Source: Shewanella phaeophyticola (lineage in GTDB: Bacteria > Pseudomonadota > Gammaproteobacteria > Enterobacterales > Shewanellaceae). From it: a stretch of 64,000 bases of DNA. The stretch is taken from assembly GCF_025398315.1 (NCBI RefSeq), contig NZ_JAODOQ010000001.1:3100001-3164000 (forward strand), read 5' to 3'. Below are positions 1 to 9,729 of this stretch, one piece after another. Made by a program: the position numbers and the translations under genes. Under the pieces are notes generated by a model, which ran no database searches, was not told the DNA's origin, and saw nothing but the letters and a program-made list of their open reading frames with translations. Positions within the stretch are counted from its first letter, which is position 1, and each line of letters starts with the position of its first letter.

Positions 1-578
1 AATACCTTACCGCCAATACCTGGTAAACGCATTTTAAGGCCTTTCAAATCTGCCGGAGACATAATAGGTTTATTAAACCAGCCTCCCATTTGCATGCCCG
101 TATTTCCACCCGCTAACGGCAAAATACCAAAAGGCTGATAAACCTCTTGCCATAATTCAATTCCACCGCCATGGTGCAGCCAGGCATTCATTTGTTGGGC
201 ATTTAAACCAAAAGGAATTGATGAGAAAAACTGCGATGCTGGTGCTTTTCCTTTCCAATAATGCGCCGCACTGTGACCCATTTGCACCGTACCTTTGCTT
301 ACGCCATCAAATACAGACAAGGCTGGCATTAACTCGCCTGCCCCATAAACATGAATCACTAAGCGACCATTAGACATTTGCTCAACCAGTTGCGCAAATC
401 GCTCTGGTGCCATGCCTAATCCGGCAAGGTTTTTAGGCCAAGATGTTGCCAAACGCCATTCAATTACTTGATGAGACGCAGCCGTTTGAGTTTTAGCCAC
501 TGTGTCTGCAGGTGGCTGCTGACAACTTGCCAGCAACAATAATCCCAATAACCCGCAGTACAGTTTCAACTTCCCCAT
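1..578 (-). CDS. TRAP transporter DctP-type substrate-binding lipoprotein (3' end outside window)
   Basis: The reading frame opens at ATG 578 and runs off the left edge, so only about 192 N-terminal residues are visible. It begins with a lipoprotein signal (hydrophobic run ending LLLLASC), then mature sequence starting near VIEWRLATSWPKNL. The stretches QMGHSAAHYWKGK and GGNTGMQMGGWFNKP are typical of the DctP binding proteins of tripartite (TRAP) transporters for carboxylates or related organic acids. The protein would be anchored in the periplasm and hand ligand to a DctQM permease that should lie left of the window. The ligand cannot be told from the sequence. Family assignment is firm; the lipid anchor, less usual for DctP proteins, is inferred from the lipobox. 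Confidence 0.85.
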   Translation of the reverse strand, partial: MGKLKLYCGLLGLLLLASCQQPPADTVAKTQTAASHQVIEWRLATSWPKNLAGLGMAPERFAQLVEQMSNGRLVIHVYGAGELMPALSVFDGVSKGTVQMGHSAAHYWKGKAPASQFFSSIPFGLNAQQMNAWLHHGGGIELWQEVYQPFGILPLAGGNTGMQMGGWFNKPIMSPADLKGLKMRLPGIGGKV

Positions 579-701
579 GATGAAATCCTTACTTTCTGTC
601 ATTGATAACGAACTAAAATAGACCACTGATTTGAACAATAATCACATAAATACCACCTTAACATAACAATAACAACTGACCACTATGACTATCTCAATAA
701 C

Positions 702-734
702 AAACAAAAAAAGCCTCACAAAATGTGAGGCTTT
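702..734 (-). terminator. Rho-independent terminator of bolA
   Basis: Read on the minus strand, the hairpin AAAGCCTCACA / TGTGAGGCTTT is followed by a T-rich run. It lies about 100 bases after the bolA stop and before the TRAP gene start. Confidence 0.75.
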
Positions 735-837
735 ACCGTATAAAGTTTTGATTAAATTATTATTTTTAACAACCGATTGGTTAGCGCCATACTTAAAAAC
801 AAGTTATTGCTCAGCAATAGTGGCCGCAACAATTGCG

Positions 838-1137
838 TTATCCTTTACAGTTAGGCGTTTTAGGCACTTCATCCAAAGCTTGCCATTCAGCTTCAGTGTA
901 AACATTAATTGATAATGCATGCACACCATTAGCTAATTCATCAGCTAAGGCTTGATTAACTAAACGATGACGAGCTAATAAACGCTGCTCGCTAAATTTA
1001 TCGCTGACAATGACGACTTTAAAGTGGGTTTCTGAATTAGGTGGCACATGATGACGATTACTTTCATTAATCACTTCAAGGTGCAATGGCGTAAAGGCTT
1101 GACTCAATTTATCTGTAATGATTTGTTCGACAGACAT
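838..1137 (-). CDS. bolA: BolA family protein
   Basis: A 99-residue BolA/IbaG family protein. BolA proteins pair with monothiol glutaredoxins to bind or traffic Fe-S clusters and, in enterics, also affect cell shape and stress responses. The core is visible: ESNRHHVPPNSETHFKVVIVS, then the helix-turn-helix-like LLARHRLVNQALADEL, which is highly characteristic of BolA. The frame stays open upstream to 1206, but ATG 1137 (MSVEQIITDKL) is chosen because homologues start there and AAGAG sits about 8 bases before it. It stands alone between the cryptochrome gene and its own terminator. I see no odd features. BolA rather than IbaG is favoured by length and by the HRLV..ALADEL sequence. Confidence 0.92.
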   Translation of the reverse strand: MSVEQIITDKLSQAFTPLHLEVINESNRHHVPPNSETHFKVVIVSDKFSEQRLLARHRLVNQALADELANGVHALSINVYTEAEWQALDEVPKTPNCKG

Positions 1138-1266
1138 AGTGATACTCTTATTAATCCATATCAATGAAAGCGCAGGGTACTGGTTTGCCGAATAAAGGTC
1201 AAACAAGCAAACTAAAACTTATTACTGGTGCACAAATTTACCGCAACTTAAATCCATCCCACATGT

Positions 1267-2696
1267 TCATGTTGTTGGCCAATCGGCTATATCGACATAA
1301 TCAAGTTCGACATCATACTCACTGCCACTTTGCGGCAGGTTTTCGCCCCCCAACCAAGCACTTATAAATTTGCCTTGAGGATCGTAAGTTTGCTGTTGCT
1401 TGGCAAGATTAAACCGTCTCCCCCTCGAGGGTCTGCGCCCACACCCGCCAGGTATTGCCAATTACCCCAATTAATTGCAACGTCATAATCAATGAGTTGT
1501 TGCTGAAAATAAGCTGCACCGTAGCGCCAATCGCATTGCAATTCATGGATTAAACAACTGGCGACAATTTGTCTGCCACGATTAGACATATAACCAGTTT
1601 GGTTTAATTGTGTCATCAATGCATTAACCAATGCAAAAGGGGTTGTAGCGCTTTTCCAGGCTTGCAATCGCTGCGCATAAAAACTGGTTAATGGCTTATT
1701 GCCGCTAATGCCTGAAAAGCAAAATAGTTTGTTGTTAAACTTATGGCCATACCAATGAAAATACTCACGCCACAGCAGTTCATATTCAATCCATTGGCTT
1801 GACTCATTTGCACCATGTTGAGATTCAAATTGGCGTAATGCCGACACCACTTGTCGAGCTGATAAACAGCCATTTGCCAACCAAGGGGAAAACTTGGTTG
1901 AGTGCTCCCAGCCCGCTAATTCGTTTCGAACAATTTTATAACGATGGGCTAACTTAGAGGAAAAATAACTGTCTAGCTGTAATAACCCTTGCGCTTCACC
2001 GCCACAAAACACATTACTCAACATGTGAGTTTGTTTCAGCCAGGCGGGATAAGATAACCACGATTGTAATAATGTATCTTGCACCTGCAATACAACCATT
2101 GGTGGTAACCAGGATGTTTGCTCTTTTGCTGCATCAAAATGGCTGTCTTTAATCCGTTTTCTAAACTGGCTAAAGCTAGGCGGCAATGCGTCTAACTCAA
2201 ATGGCAGTTGCGGTAAATTAAACAAGGTTTGGGTCGTGCAGCTCACAAATTCAATATCTGTATCGCATTGTTGCTGAATCGCTTGCCAAGCAGCGCGCTC
2301 ATCTGCACCGCTGTGATGGCTTCGATAAACTCGGTTTATACCATGGGTGTTAATTAAATGAGGCAGGCAAAGCTGCGCCTGTGCATACACAATATGCAAT
2401 TGCTGACCATATTGATTAAGTGCTTCATCAAGTGCATGCAGCGACTCTAGCAAAAATTTTAGCCTGTGTTGCCCTAGGTACTCTGCTTGATATTGAGATC
2501 CCTTAAACCATTGAGGATCGATACAATACACAATCATCAGTTGTTGAGCATGTTGGGCGATGTCGTCAAATATGACGTTATCAGATAGGCGTAAGTCATC
2601 ACCAAGCCAATAAAGTGCCCTCACATTTTTTGCCGAGGTTATCGCCTTACTAGCCGCTAAAGATTGAGCATTTGCGTTGCTCATGTATTGCACCAC
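1267..2696 (-). pseudogene. DASH-type cryptochrome/photolyase, frameshifted near the C-terminus
   Basis: A cryptochrome of the DASH class, which binds FAD and an antenna cofactor and repairs pyrimidine dimers in single-stranded DNA or senses blue light. Residues 25-190 form the photolyase alpha/beta domain (RALYWLGDDLRLSDN). The FAD-binding part carries WLANGCLSARQV, WREYFHWYGHKFN, TGYMSNRGRQIVAS and NWGNWQYLAGVGADPRGG. The frame then breaks: at the run of five C at 1420-1424 (G on the coding strand) one base appears missing. The expected continuation RRFNLAKQQQTYDPQGKF lies in the next frame and stops at 1267. Joined length is about 476 residues, normal for this class. It is either a base-call error in the G run or a mutation that removes the last 50 or so residues. 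It follows the alkB-like gene on the same strand. Confidence 0.88.
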
Positions 2697-2806
2697 TTAT
2701 TACGTGTTTCATGCTCAATTGATACGTAAATACACCGTGGCAAGGTTCAATTAAAGATAGTTTTTGTCATTAACGGGGCTTGAGGTGATGCGATTTACCG
2801 TAAAGC

Positions 2807-3454
2807 TTAGCGATAGTAATGGGGAATAATGTGCCTAAAGGTAAAGTTGATTCTAGGCTCTGTTACTTTAAGCCGCTTAGGCAAAGCATGTTGCCAATCT
2901 TGTTGCATGCCTGGGTGCATAATCAACAAATCTCCCGACTCTAGGGCAAAATTCACTTTGGTTTGCGTTTTTTTATGGCGCACAACAAAGTCTCTACAGG
3001 CTCCGAGTGTGACTGACGCAATAGCAGAGCCCTCAATAATTTCGGGTTCATCATCACTATGCCACCCCATGCAGTCGTGACCATTTGCGTAGCGATTGAC
3101 TAACGCTGTGTTGCTTTGTATTTGATGTTCTGTAAACAATTTTTGTCGTAAACGGCTTAATACCTTAGGCCAGGGTAAGGCGCTAATGTGTAACTTAGAA
3201 TAATGATAATCACAACCAGGATCGCCAAACCATGCTTGAGTGCGTGGAATAGGATGCCGCTTACCATAGACCTCAATAGACACTCTTTCTAACGGGTAGT
3301 GATCAACTTCGTTAAGTAACAACTGTTGCTGTTTAGCAGACAAAAAGCCTTTAATCCAGGTAACAGGTGGCGTTAATGGATGATGAACATCTGTATCGAG
3401 ATCTAACTGGGCTTGTGGTACCTCAAAGTCAAACCCCTGTTGCAAACCAGACAC
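2807..3454 (-). CDS. AlkB-like 2-oxoglutarate/Fe(II) dioxygenase
   Basis: A 215-residue protein of the AlkB family, which removes alkyl groups from DNA or RNA bases by oxidation with 2-oxoglutarate, oxygen and Fe(II). The iron-binding HxD is in GWHSDDEPEI (about residues 129-138), the distal His in DWQHALPKR (about 185-193) and the 2-oxoglutarate-binding Arg in RINFTFRHI near the end. The nucleotide-recognition lid includes PIPRTQAWFGD. Length matches the compact bacterial AlkB-like proteins found beside photolyase genes; it lacks the extra N-terminal part of E. coli AlkB. With the cryptochrome gene 110 bases downstream, this forms a plausible DNA-repair pair. I am sure of the family, less sure of the substrate. 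Confidence 0.88.
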   Translation of the reverse strand: MSGLQQGFDFEVPQAQLDLDTDVHHPLTPPVTWIKGFLSAKQQQLLLNEVDHYPLERVSIEVYGKRHPIPRTQAWFGDPGCDYHYSKLHISALPWPKVLSRLRQKLFTEHQIQSNTALVNRYANGHDCMGWHSDDEPEIIEGSAIASVTLGACRDFVVRHKKTQTKVNFALESGDLLIMHPGMQQDWQHALPKRLKVTEPRINFTFRHIIPHYYR

Positions 3455-3478
3455 TTTACCTCCTATTTCAAAAAACAG

Positions 3479-4447
3479 TTAAAACCAGCGCTTTATTTTA
3501 GCCCACCACAGCCCCAAAAGCACAATCAACGCCATAAGCAACAACACAGCAAAATAACCATAAGACCATTTTAGCTCTGGCATATTGTCAAAGTTCATCC
3601 CATAAATACCCGCGATAACTGTTAGAGGTAAAAATATGGCCGTGACCAAGGTTAACGTCATCATTACTCGGTTGGTTTTATGCGCGCTCACAGAGATAAA
3701 GCCATTAATCAAACTGCTCACTAATCCTTGATACAAGCTTGCTCGGCTCGATAAACGCTCAAACTGGTTATACAAATAGCTTAACTGTTGATAGTCAAAC
3801 TCAATGTGTTTAGCACCATCGCTTCCTAATAATTGCTGTAATAGCTCTTCATGATAACTAAATGAACGTTTCGCTTTTTGCAATTTACTACTGTATGCCA
3901 TTAACTCAGCAAGTAAATCGTCACTTGTGGCATCAAAAATCTCGTCTTCTATATCGTTTAAACGTTCTTCTAATGCCAACATCACGGCTAAGTAGTCGGT
4001 CACTATTTGACGCATAATGGCAAAACACACCCAGCTCATTTCAGGACTTTCAAGGCGTTGCTTAGCCATGACTTGCTCGGTAATTTTAGCCACACTAATT
4101 GAAGGATTTAGATGCTGGGTAATCAAAAACTGACGATTAACGTGCATCAGCAAATGGCTTCTATCGAGTAGTAAATACGACTGTCGTTCCATTAACTCAT
4201 GCGTTAATAAATATGCGTGATTAGCATAAGCTTCAATTTGAGGAGGGTGGCGCTCACGGTGCGCTTCTTCAAAATCAAGATTATCAATACCAAACTGCGG
4301 GTGCGCTTGAAAAAAAGCTTGGTTATTAGAGCCGCTGATGTCAATCCAAATACGCTGCTTTTCTGGCTCATATTGCGCCATAAGACGCTCATCGCCATGC
4401 GACAATAGTTGACCTTGGTTATCAAACAATAAGATATGAATGGTCAT
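3479..4447 (-). CDS. CorA/ZntB family divalent cation transporter
   Basis: A 322-residue inner-membrane channel of the CorA/ZntB superfamily (Mg2+, Co2+, Ni2+ or Zn2+). The long acidic cytoplasmic funnel occupies residues 1-255. Two C-terminal helices follow (about 260-285 and 292-316), with the signature GIYGMNFDNMPEL between them, containing the GMN selectivity motif. It ends in the basic tail KIKRWF. The gene lies 24 bases before the alkB-like gene and 38 bases after the small HTH gene, so the three may be co-transcribed. Whether it moves Mg2+ or Zn2+ cannot be decided here. Confidence 0.88.
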   Translation of the reverse strand: MTIHILLFDNQGQLLSHGDERLMAQYEPEKQRIWIDISGSNNQAFFQAHPQFGIDNLDFEEAHRERHPPQIEAYANHAYLLTHELMERQSYLLLDRSHLLMHVNRQFLITQHLNPSISVAKITEQVMAKQRLESPEMSWVCFAIMRQIVTDYLAVMLALEERLNDIEDEIFDATSDDLLAELMAYSSKLQKAKRSFSYHEELLQQLLGSDGAKHIEFDYQQLSYLYNQFERLSSRASLYQGLVSSLINGFISVSAHKTNRVMMTLTLVTAIFLPLTVIAGIYGMNFDNMPELKWSYGYFAVLLLMALIVLLGLWWAKIKRWF

Positions 4448-4485
4448 AATTAACTCATGCTAAGACAACTGGGTGGCCGCTCAAA

Positions 4486-4813
4486 CTAGCTGGCTAATTC
4501 TTGGGTTTCTACGTCTTCTATCACGGCTTTAATTTGTTCAAAATGACTATTAACCCAGGCGCTACTGATTCGGCCCACAGGTCGAAATTCGATAATGCCC
4601 TTCGTTATGCCTCTGCCCTTGCTGAATAAAATCGACTTTAATACCAATATCGACAAAAGCCGCGATAGCATCTTGCAGAGTGCGCCTTGGCATACCCGTT
4701 AACTTTTGTAGACTTAATAGGTTGTGTTGTTCTTCATCGAGAAGATGTGCCAGATATAGCTTTCGCAAAAATGCTTTTTGCGATTTATTAATAACGTTAA
4801 GTTGAGAAAACAT
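4486..4813 (-). pseudogene. Small winged-HTH-like protein, frameshifted
   Basis: Residues 1-60 (MFSQLNVINKSQKAFLRKLY through LTGMPRRTLQDAIAAFVDIG) look like a small winged helix-turn-helix protein, with the recognition helix in PRRTLQDAI. The frame breaks at AAA 4585-4587 (TTT on the coding strand). Removing one T joins GHYRI to RPVGRISSAWVNSHFEQIKA, giving about 108 residues and a stop at 4486. I recognise the type as a conserved Shewanella hypothetical but not its function. It is the first gene of the minus-strand run leading to the CorA-type gene, so a regulatory role is only a guess. Confidence 0.65.
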
Positions 4814-5006
4814 CGATATAACGCCCTATAAATAATACGACTTTATTTGAAATTACTGCATGTGTTGCCCTGCATGCAAGTAATATCAACAGCTAAGCAA
4901 TAATCAAATTGCGGTTTGAGATAAACATTTACAACCTGCTAGTCGCAAATTGCCCTAAAACCATGGCAGTATGATAAGGATACGGTAACAAAGGTATAAC
5001 ATAATA

Positions 5007-5738
5007 ATGAACATGAATCCGACACAAAAAAGTCAGCCTTTAGTCGCACAAGCCTCAGATTCAACAGCTGAGTCAGCGGCAGAGTTAAACCATTACCAAC
5101 ATGGCCATATACTCAGGCCGGCACAATATATCCCATTATCCAGGTTAGCGCTGCAAGCCGTCGATGCTAACTACTCTAAATTACTGTTGATTATTAGCGT
5201 TACTATCGCGATGTTAATCACCCTAGCCATTACCATTTTTGGCCTAATGAATCCTGATATCCCAACGAGTGTGACCTTATCCATATTACCAGGTTATGCA
5301 TTGCTAGCTGTGATTATCATTAAGCTTATCCATATGAAAGCCAAACGGATTGCCTATGGTGTATTTGAGCATGAGCTGGTGTTCCGTGAAGGGCTATTTT
5401 GGGTGTCAACAACTGCCCTACCTTATACACGCCTGCAGCACGTTAATTTATCTCAAGGCACAGCCGAACGAAAATTTAATCTGGTGTCATTAAAATGTTT
5501 TAGTGCCGGCAGTGGCGTGGCAGAGATTGATTTGCCCGGACTAAATGATGAACTGGCTGAACATTTACGTCAGCACCTGTTAGCTAAAGCCGCGGCGAGC
5601 CACCAGCCTATAACTGAACAGCCTGAGCATGACGGCGATAGTCCACTAAAAAATGACACTGAAACCACCGCAGATGTGGAGCATCAACTCACCACATCCA
5701 GAGCCGAAACATCCTTTGAGGACACACCTCATGGATGA
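5007..5738 (+). CDS. PH domain-containing membrane protein, YdbS-like
   Basis: A 243-residue protein with two membrane helices (about residues 57-80 and 88-108) followed by a bacterial PH domain (bPH2/DUF304). The typical core is IAYGVFEHELVFREGLFWVSTTALPYTRLQHVNL followed by AERKFNLVSLKCFSAGSG; the first part is quoted only to position it at about 115-150. The acidic, Thr/Glu-rich tail from about 195 is disordered-looking. The gene overlaps the next one by 8 bases (ATGGATGA), the arrangement of the ydbS-ydbT pair known in Bacillus and many other bacteria. Function in Gram-negatives is unclear; B. subtilis YdbST has been linked to resistance to an antimicrobial peptide. Confidence 0.8.
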   Translation: MNMNPTQKSQPLVAQASDSTAESAAELNHYQHGHILRPAQYIPLSRLALQAVDANYSKLLLIISVTIAMLITLAITIFGLMNPDIPTSVTLSILPGYALLAVIIIKLIHMKAKRIAYGVFEHELVFREGLFWVSTTALPYTRLQHVNLSQGTAERKFNLVSLKCFSAGSGVAEIDLPGLNDELAEHLRQHLLAKAAASHQPITEQPEHDGDSPLKNDTETTADVEHQLTTSRAETSFEDTPHG

Positions 5739-7346
5739 GTCGCCAAAAACACCTCAACCAATAAAACAACCCGATGTTATAGAGGCTAGTACATCTGATC
5801 AGCACAGCAATAACGCTCTCGCCAATCAGCTCAAAGAGTGGCAAGCATTATCGCCCTGGTCGATTATTACCTACGTATTTGGTGCGCTCAAAGGGATCCT
5901 CAGTAATGGTATTGCCATCATCCCAATAGTTTATACCGGTTGGAAACAAGGATTTGATGGGCAATGGTTGGTGTTGATGATAAGCGTGATAGTGCTGCTT
6001 GTCAGTGTGGCTGCGGTGATTGAGTGGCACAAATTTCGCTTTCGTTTGTCAGGGGGAAACTCGATGTTAAACGAGGACTATTTTTTACCAAAAAAGATGA
6101 AATCCCGCTAAGCAGAATTCAAAACATACGTTATGAGCAACCTTTTTATTTTAAACCGCTCGCCCTTGGCACACTGGTGATAGAAACCGCTGGGTCGAAA
6201 AAAGATGAAGCCAAGCTAGCAGCGTTAAACATCGAACAGGCGCAGACGCTTAAACGCTTATTGCTTAATTTGACGCACCTTGAACAACCGACATCGTCGT
6301 CCTCTCAAGCCAATATTGAGCCGCAACTTGATGCTCAAACGCAGAGCTCTACTCCTGTAACGCGTAAATCTCTGGGTGATTTATTACTATTTGGCTTTTA
6401 TCAAAACAACTTTATTTGGTTTGCAGTGATTGCGATCCATCATCGGCCAAATCGATATGGAAAAGGTATTTGACTCCGTTATCGCCAGACAATTTTGGTT
6501 ATGGATTGAGGCCAAACCCATCAAAACATTGGCTTACAAAGCTTGTTTTTTATTCTTGGCTTGTTGTTTTTATACGGACTGTTTTCGCTTATTTCGATTA
6601 TCGCCGCTGTATTAAAATATTATCCTTACAAACTCGATAGGCATACCGACACCCTGCAACGCAGTGGCGGAGTTATTTCACACCAACAAGATGCATTAGC
6701 CATTAAAAGGGTGCAGCTGATCCATGCAAAGCAACCGCTAATAGCTCGACTCTTTAAACGTTGGACCTTGTATTTTAAGCAAGTCAAAGGTCAAGAGGTT
6801 GAGCAAAAAACCAAACAACATATGCTTATTCCCAGCGTAAAACCAAACGAAGTAGAAGCAATATTAACGGCCATGCCAAATCTCAGTGGCGGCGCAAGCG
6901 CTTTACCACATAATTACACGTCTATTCACATAAAATGGTTTACACGACGGATCATACTGCCACTGTCTATCGCCATATTGTTATCGGTCATTGGCGGATT
7001 TGATGGACGTAGTTTGAGCTTTTTTGAATCCACCTGGCTAACCACTTCGGTGATTATTGGGCTTATTTATTTACGTTATAAACATTGGGGATATATCATT
7101 GACGACCAGGTGATTTGGCAGCATACAGGCTTGCTCGGCAGGCAATGGAAACGCATTGCTTTTGACAAAGTGCAACACGTCAAAATAACTCAAACACAGG
7201 GACAAAAACGGGCAAACTTAGCTTATATTGAAATCGGTCTTGCCAGCGGCAGTGTGGTGTTTCCTTATATCCCTATCGACATTGCTAATCAAATCATTTC
7301 CCGTTCGCTGCATGCGGTTAGTCGTAATAGTCAAAACTGGATTTAA
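5731..7346 (+). pseudogene. YdbT-like multi-PH-domain membrane protein, three frameshifts
   Basis: The second member of the ydbS/ydbT pair, starting inside the upstream stop. Joined across three breaks it spans about 538 residues, close to the usual YdbT size of about 500. It contains repeated bPH2 domains: LDVKRGLFFTKKDEIPLSRI (first), RHTDTLQRSGGVISHQQDAL (second) and IIDDQVIWQHTGLLGRQW (third), each preceded by paired membrane helices. Breaks are at the G5 run 6052-6056 (a sixth G restores RLSGGKLDV), near 6430-6434, and at the T6 run 6546-6551. The separate pieces have no plausible independent starts. Either this gene is dead, or the consensus sequence is poor here; two of the three breaks lie in homopolymers, which favours error. 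Confidence 0.78.
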
Positions 7347-7477
7347 CCTCATACCGCTTACACAAAAACAAAAGTTTTGGGCAATGTCAAACAGACATTT
7401 TTCTACTCGAAATGCCAAATGCAACCAGTTACCCATCACTGGTGACTGGTCAGCATTGTTAAATGAGCTTCTAAAAG

Positions 7478-7909
7478 CTACTTGACCACTAACACTGGGC
7501 ATTTGGCTTTATTCGCCACTTCTTCTGCCACATTGTCATGCAAAAAGTGTGAGAGACCAGTGCGGCCGTGGCTAGCAATCACCACCATACCTATTTCATC
7601 ACTATTGGCTTCAGCTAAAATTTCGGTCACAGCATCACCACGACGGATCACTGTTTCAACTTTTAAATCAGTTTTTAACTGAGCTAATAATTCATGCATT
7701 TGCTTAGCGGCAGCATCTTCCATGGTTTTAGCCAACTCTTCAGGTGTAATCGCAAGCACCATATAGTTTTCGTCACCTAGAGGTTGATCAACCACATTCA
7801 AAATACGAATACCGACATTGTAGAGATTTGCCATCTCAATGGCATATCGTAAGGCATGCGACGCCGTGTCTGAAAAGTCGGTAGGCCATAAAATATTACG
7901 TGTACGCAT
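7478..7909 (-). CDS. Universal stress protein, UspA family
   Basis: A 143-residue single-domain universal stress protein, a cytoplasmic dimer-forming alpha/beta protein induced under stress. It begins ILWPTDFSDTASHALRYA and ends with the nucleotide-binding signature MVVIASHGRTGLSHFLHDNVAEEV..CPVLVVK, of the ATP-binding G-2x-G-9x-G(S/T) type in part. ATG 7909 (MRTRNILWPTD) is preferred over the upstream ATG 7936 because a strong AAGGAGGG site lies just before it. The gene is monocistronic, convergent with ydbT and divergent from the aldehyde dehydrogenase gene. Confidence 0.9.
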   Translation of the reverse strand: MRTRNILWPTDFSDTASHALRYAIEMANLYNVGIRILNVVDQPLGDENYMVLAITPEELAKTMEDAAAKQMHELLAQLKTDLKVETVIRRGDAVTEILAEANSDEIGMVVIASHGRTGLSHFLHDNVAEEVANKAKCPVLVVK

Positions 7910-8105
7910 TTTGCTACCCTCCTTAAACGTGAACAACTAAAGAGTCAGTTAACCCGCTTAAACTGGCACAGCCAACAGACTGTATTCACGCAGTTAATAA
8001 CCCCTCTTACAAATTAAGTGTAGTCATTAATTTGAGTATTTTTAGTGATCAAAATCAAATCAATGCCGAAAACTTGCTTTAGTTCAAAAAAACGCCTAAC
8101 ATCAG

Positions 8106-8123
8106 ACCGACTAATCAGTCGGT
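8106..8123. promoter_or_regulatory. Putative TetR-family operator
   Basis: The inverted repeat ACCGACTAATCAGTCGGT (7-base arms, 4-base spacer) lies about 110 bases upstream of the aldehyde dehydrogenase start. Palindromes of this form are typical targets of TetR regulators, and one is encoded directly after the dehydrogenase. A weaker related stretch (ACCGACTCAGACTATCAGCCGG) just before the start is not symmetrical. Binding is inferred. Confidence 0.6.
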
Positions 8124-8231
8124 TTATGTGAATAAATTTATAGTTAAGCACATTGGCTACAGCTAATGCGATTATGTTTAAACAACATCAGGCGCAATTA
8201 ACCGACTCAGACTATCAGCCGGAGAAAAATA

Positions 8232-9653
8232 ATGAACATGGCAGTGGATCAGACAGTAAACTCACTCGCGCAATTACTCGACACACAACGTAGCCGTTAT
8301 TTGTCACAACCGGCACCGAGTTATCAATCTCGCGTTGACAAATTAACTCAACTGAAACTCGCATTGCTCGATAACCAACAAGCGATAATTGATGCCCTTA
8401 ATCTCGATTATGGTCACCGTTCCTCAAATGATACCGTTATTTCAGATATCATGCCGTGCGTGAACAATATCAATTACACCATTAAGCACCTTAAATCGTG
8501 GATGAAGCCTAGCCGTCGTCATGCAGGCATGTTGCTATCCCCCTCAAAAGTGTCTGTGCAATATCAACCTTTAGGTATCATTGGCATTATCGTGCCGTGG
8601 AACTTTCCAATCATGTTATCGATGGGGCTGTTAGTGACAGCCATTGCCGCAGGTAATGGTGCCATGCTCAAAATGTCTGAGTTTACCCCTGCTACAAATG
8701 GCGTGTTACGCCAATTACTCGCCACGGTTTTTGATGCCTCTGAAGTAACCATTGTTGAAGGTGAAGCGGAAGTTGCTGCAGAGTTTTCATCTCTGCCTTT
8801 TGATCATATTTTATTTACCGGCTCTACCGTCGTAGGGCGCCATGTAATGCGTGCCGCTGCCGATAACCTTACTCCTGTAACCTTAGAGTTAGGTGGTAAA
8901 TCGCCCGCAATTATTGCGCCCGACATGTCGATTGATACCGCTGTTGAACGACTCATTTTTGGTAAATGTTTAAATGCCGGTCAAATCTGTGTTGCTCCTG
9001 ATTATGTGCTCTGCCCTGCCGACAAAGTCGATGCGTTTATTGCAGCCTACCGCGCTCGTTTTAACAAAATGTATCCTGACTTTGTTAATAACCAAGATTA
9101 CGGCAATGTCATTAATGATCGCCAATATCAGCGCTTATTAAAAGTGCTTGACGATGCTAAAGCAAAAGGCGCAAAGGTCATATCCGCAACGGATGACCCT
9201 ATTTCGACCGATAACAGAAAATTAGCAACGCAACTGATTACCGACACAACTGACGACATGTTGATAATGCAAGACGAGATTTTTGAGCCACTCTTACCGA
9301 TCATTAGCTATAAAAATGTGTCAGAGGCCATTGGTTATATTAACCGTGGAGACAGACCTCTGGCGTTATACATAATGAGTTTTGATGATAAAACCCAACA
9401 ACATATTTTACAGCAAACCCATTCTGGTGGTGTGTGTATTAATGACACGGTATTTCATGTGGCGGCAGACGACGCGCCATTTGGTGGTATCGAGCCTTCA
9501 GGCATGGGGCATTACCATGGTAAAGAGGGCTTCTTAACCTTTAGTCACGCTAAAACGGTGCTAAACAGTGGTAAAATCAATACTGGCGTGTTTGTGCACC
9601 CTCCTTATGGTGGGCTCATTCAACGACTATTGATGAAATTTTTCTTGCGTTAA
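8232..9653 (+). CDS. Aldehyde dehydrogenase, coniferyl-aldehyde-dehydrogenase type
   Basis: A 473-residue NAD(P)+-dependent aldehyde dehydrogenase that oxidises an aldehyde to the acid. The cofactor region holds IVPWNFPIMLSMG (about residues 118-130), FTGSTVVGRHV and the catalytic-Glu segment LELGGKSPAI. The catalytic Cys is in NAGQICVAPDYV, and EIFEPLLPI follows. The C-terminal FLTFSHAKTVL and the overall length match the CalB / coniferyl aldehyde dehydrogenase group, which in practice includes many medium- and long-chain aldehyde oxidisers. GGAG lies 8 bases before ATG 8232. The gene is followed after 76 bases by a TetR regulator, so aldehyde- or lipid-responsive control is likely. The real substrate is uncertain. 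Confidence 0.9.
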   Translation: MNMAVDQTVNSLAQLLDTQRSRYLSQPAPSYQSRVDKLTQLKLALLDNQQAIIDALNLDYGHRSSNDTVISDIMPCVNNINYTIKHLKSWMKPSRRHAGMLLSPSKVSVQYQPLGIIGIIVPWNFPIMLSMGLLVTAIAAGNGAMLKMSEFTPATNGVLRQLLATVFDASEVTIVEGEAEVAAEFSSLPFDHILFTGSTVVGRHVMRAAADNLTPVTLELGGKSPAIIAPDMSIDTAVERLIFGKCLNAGQICVAPDYVLCPADKVDAFIAAYRARFNKMYPDFVNNQDYGNVINDRQYQRLLKVLDDAKAKGAKVISATDDPISTDNRKLATQLITDTTDDMLIMQDEIFEPLLPIISYKNVSEAIGYINRGDRPLALYIMSFDDKTQQHILQQTHSGGVCINDTVFHVAADDAPFGGIEPSGMGHYHGKEGFLTFSHAKTVLNSGKINTGVFVHPPYGGLIQRLLMKFFLR

Positions 9654-9729
9654 CAACGCTGCTGCCCAGTCAGTTCATAGACATTTTCTGGGCAGTTAAT
9701 CATTTTCAACCACAGGCACTTTTGACTTA

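Noticed and set aside
1164..1367. 67-codon ORF antisense to the end of the cryptochrome gene
   Set aside because: It overlaps coding sequence of the frameshifted cryptochrome and bolA upstream DNA and shows no family features.
1420..1424. Programmed frameshift at the G run of the cryptochrome gene
   Set aside because: Similar single-base losses in G and T runs of several unrelated genes in this window make error or mutation the simpler explanation.
7426..7453. Terminator between ydbT and the universal stress gene
   Set aside because: A hairpin (ACCAGT..ACTGGT) is present but no T run follows on either strand.
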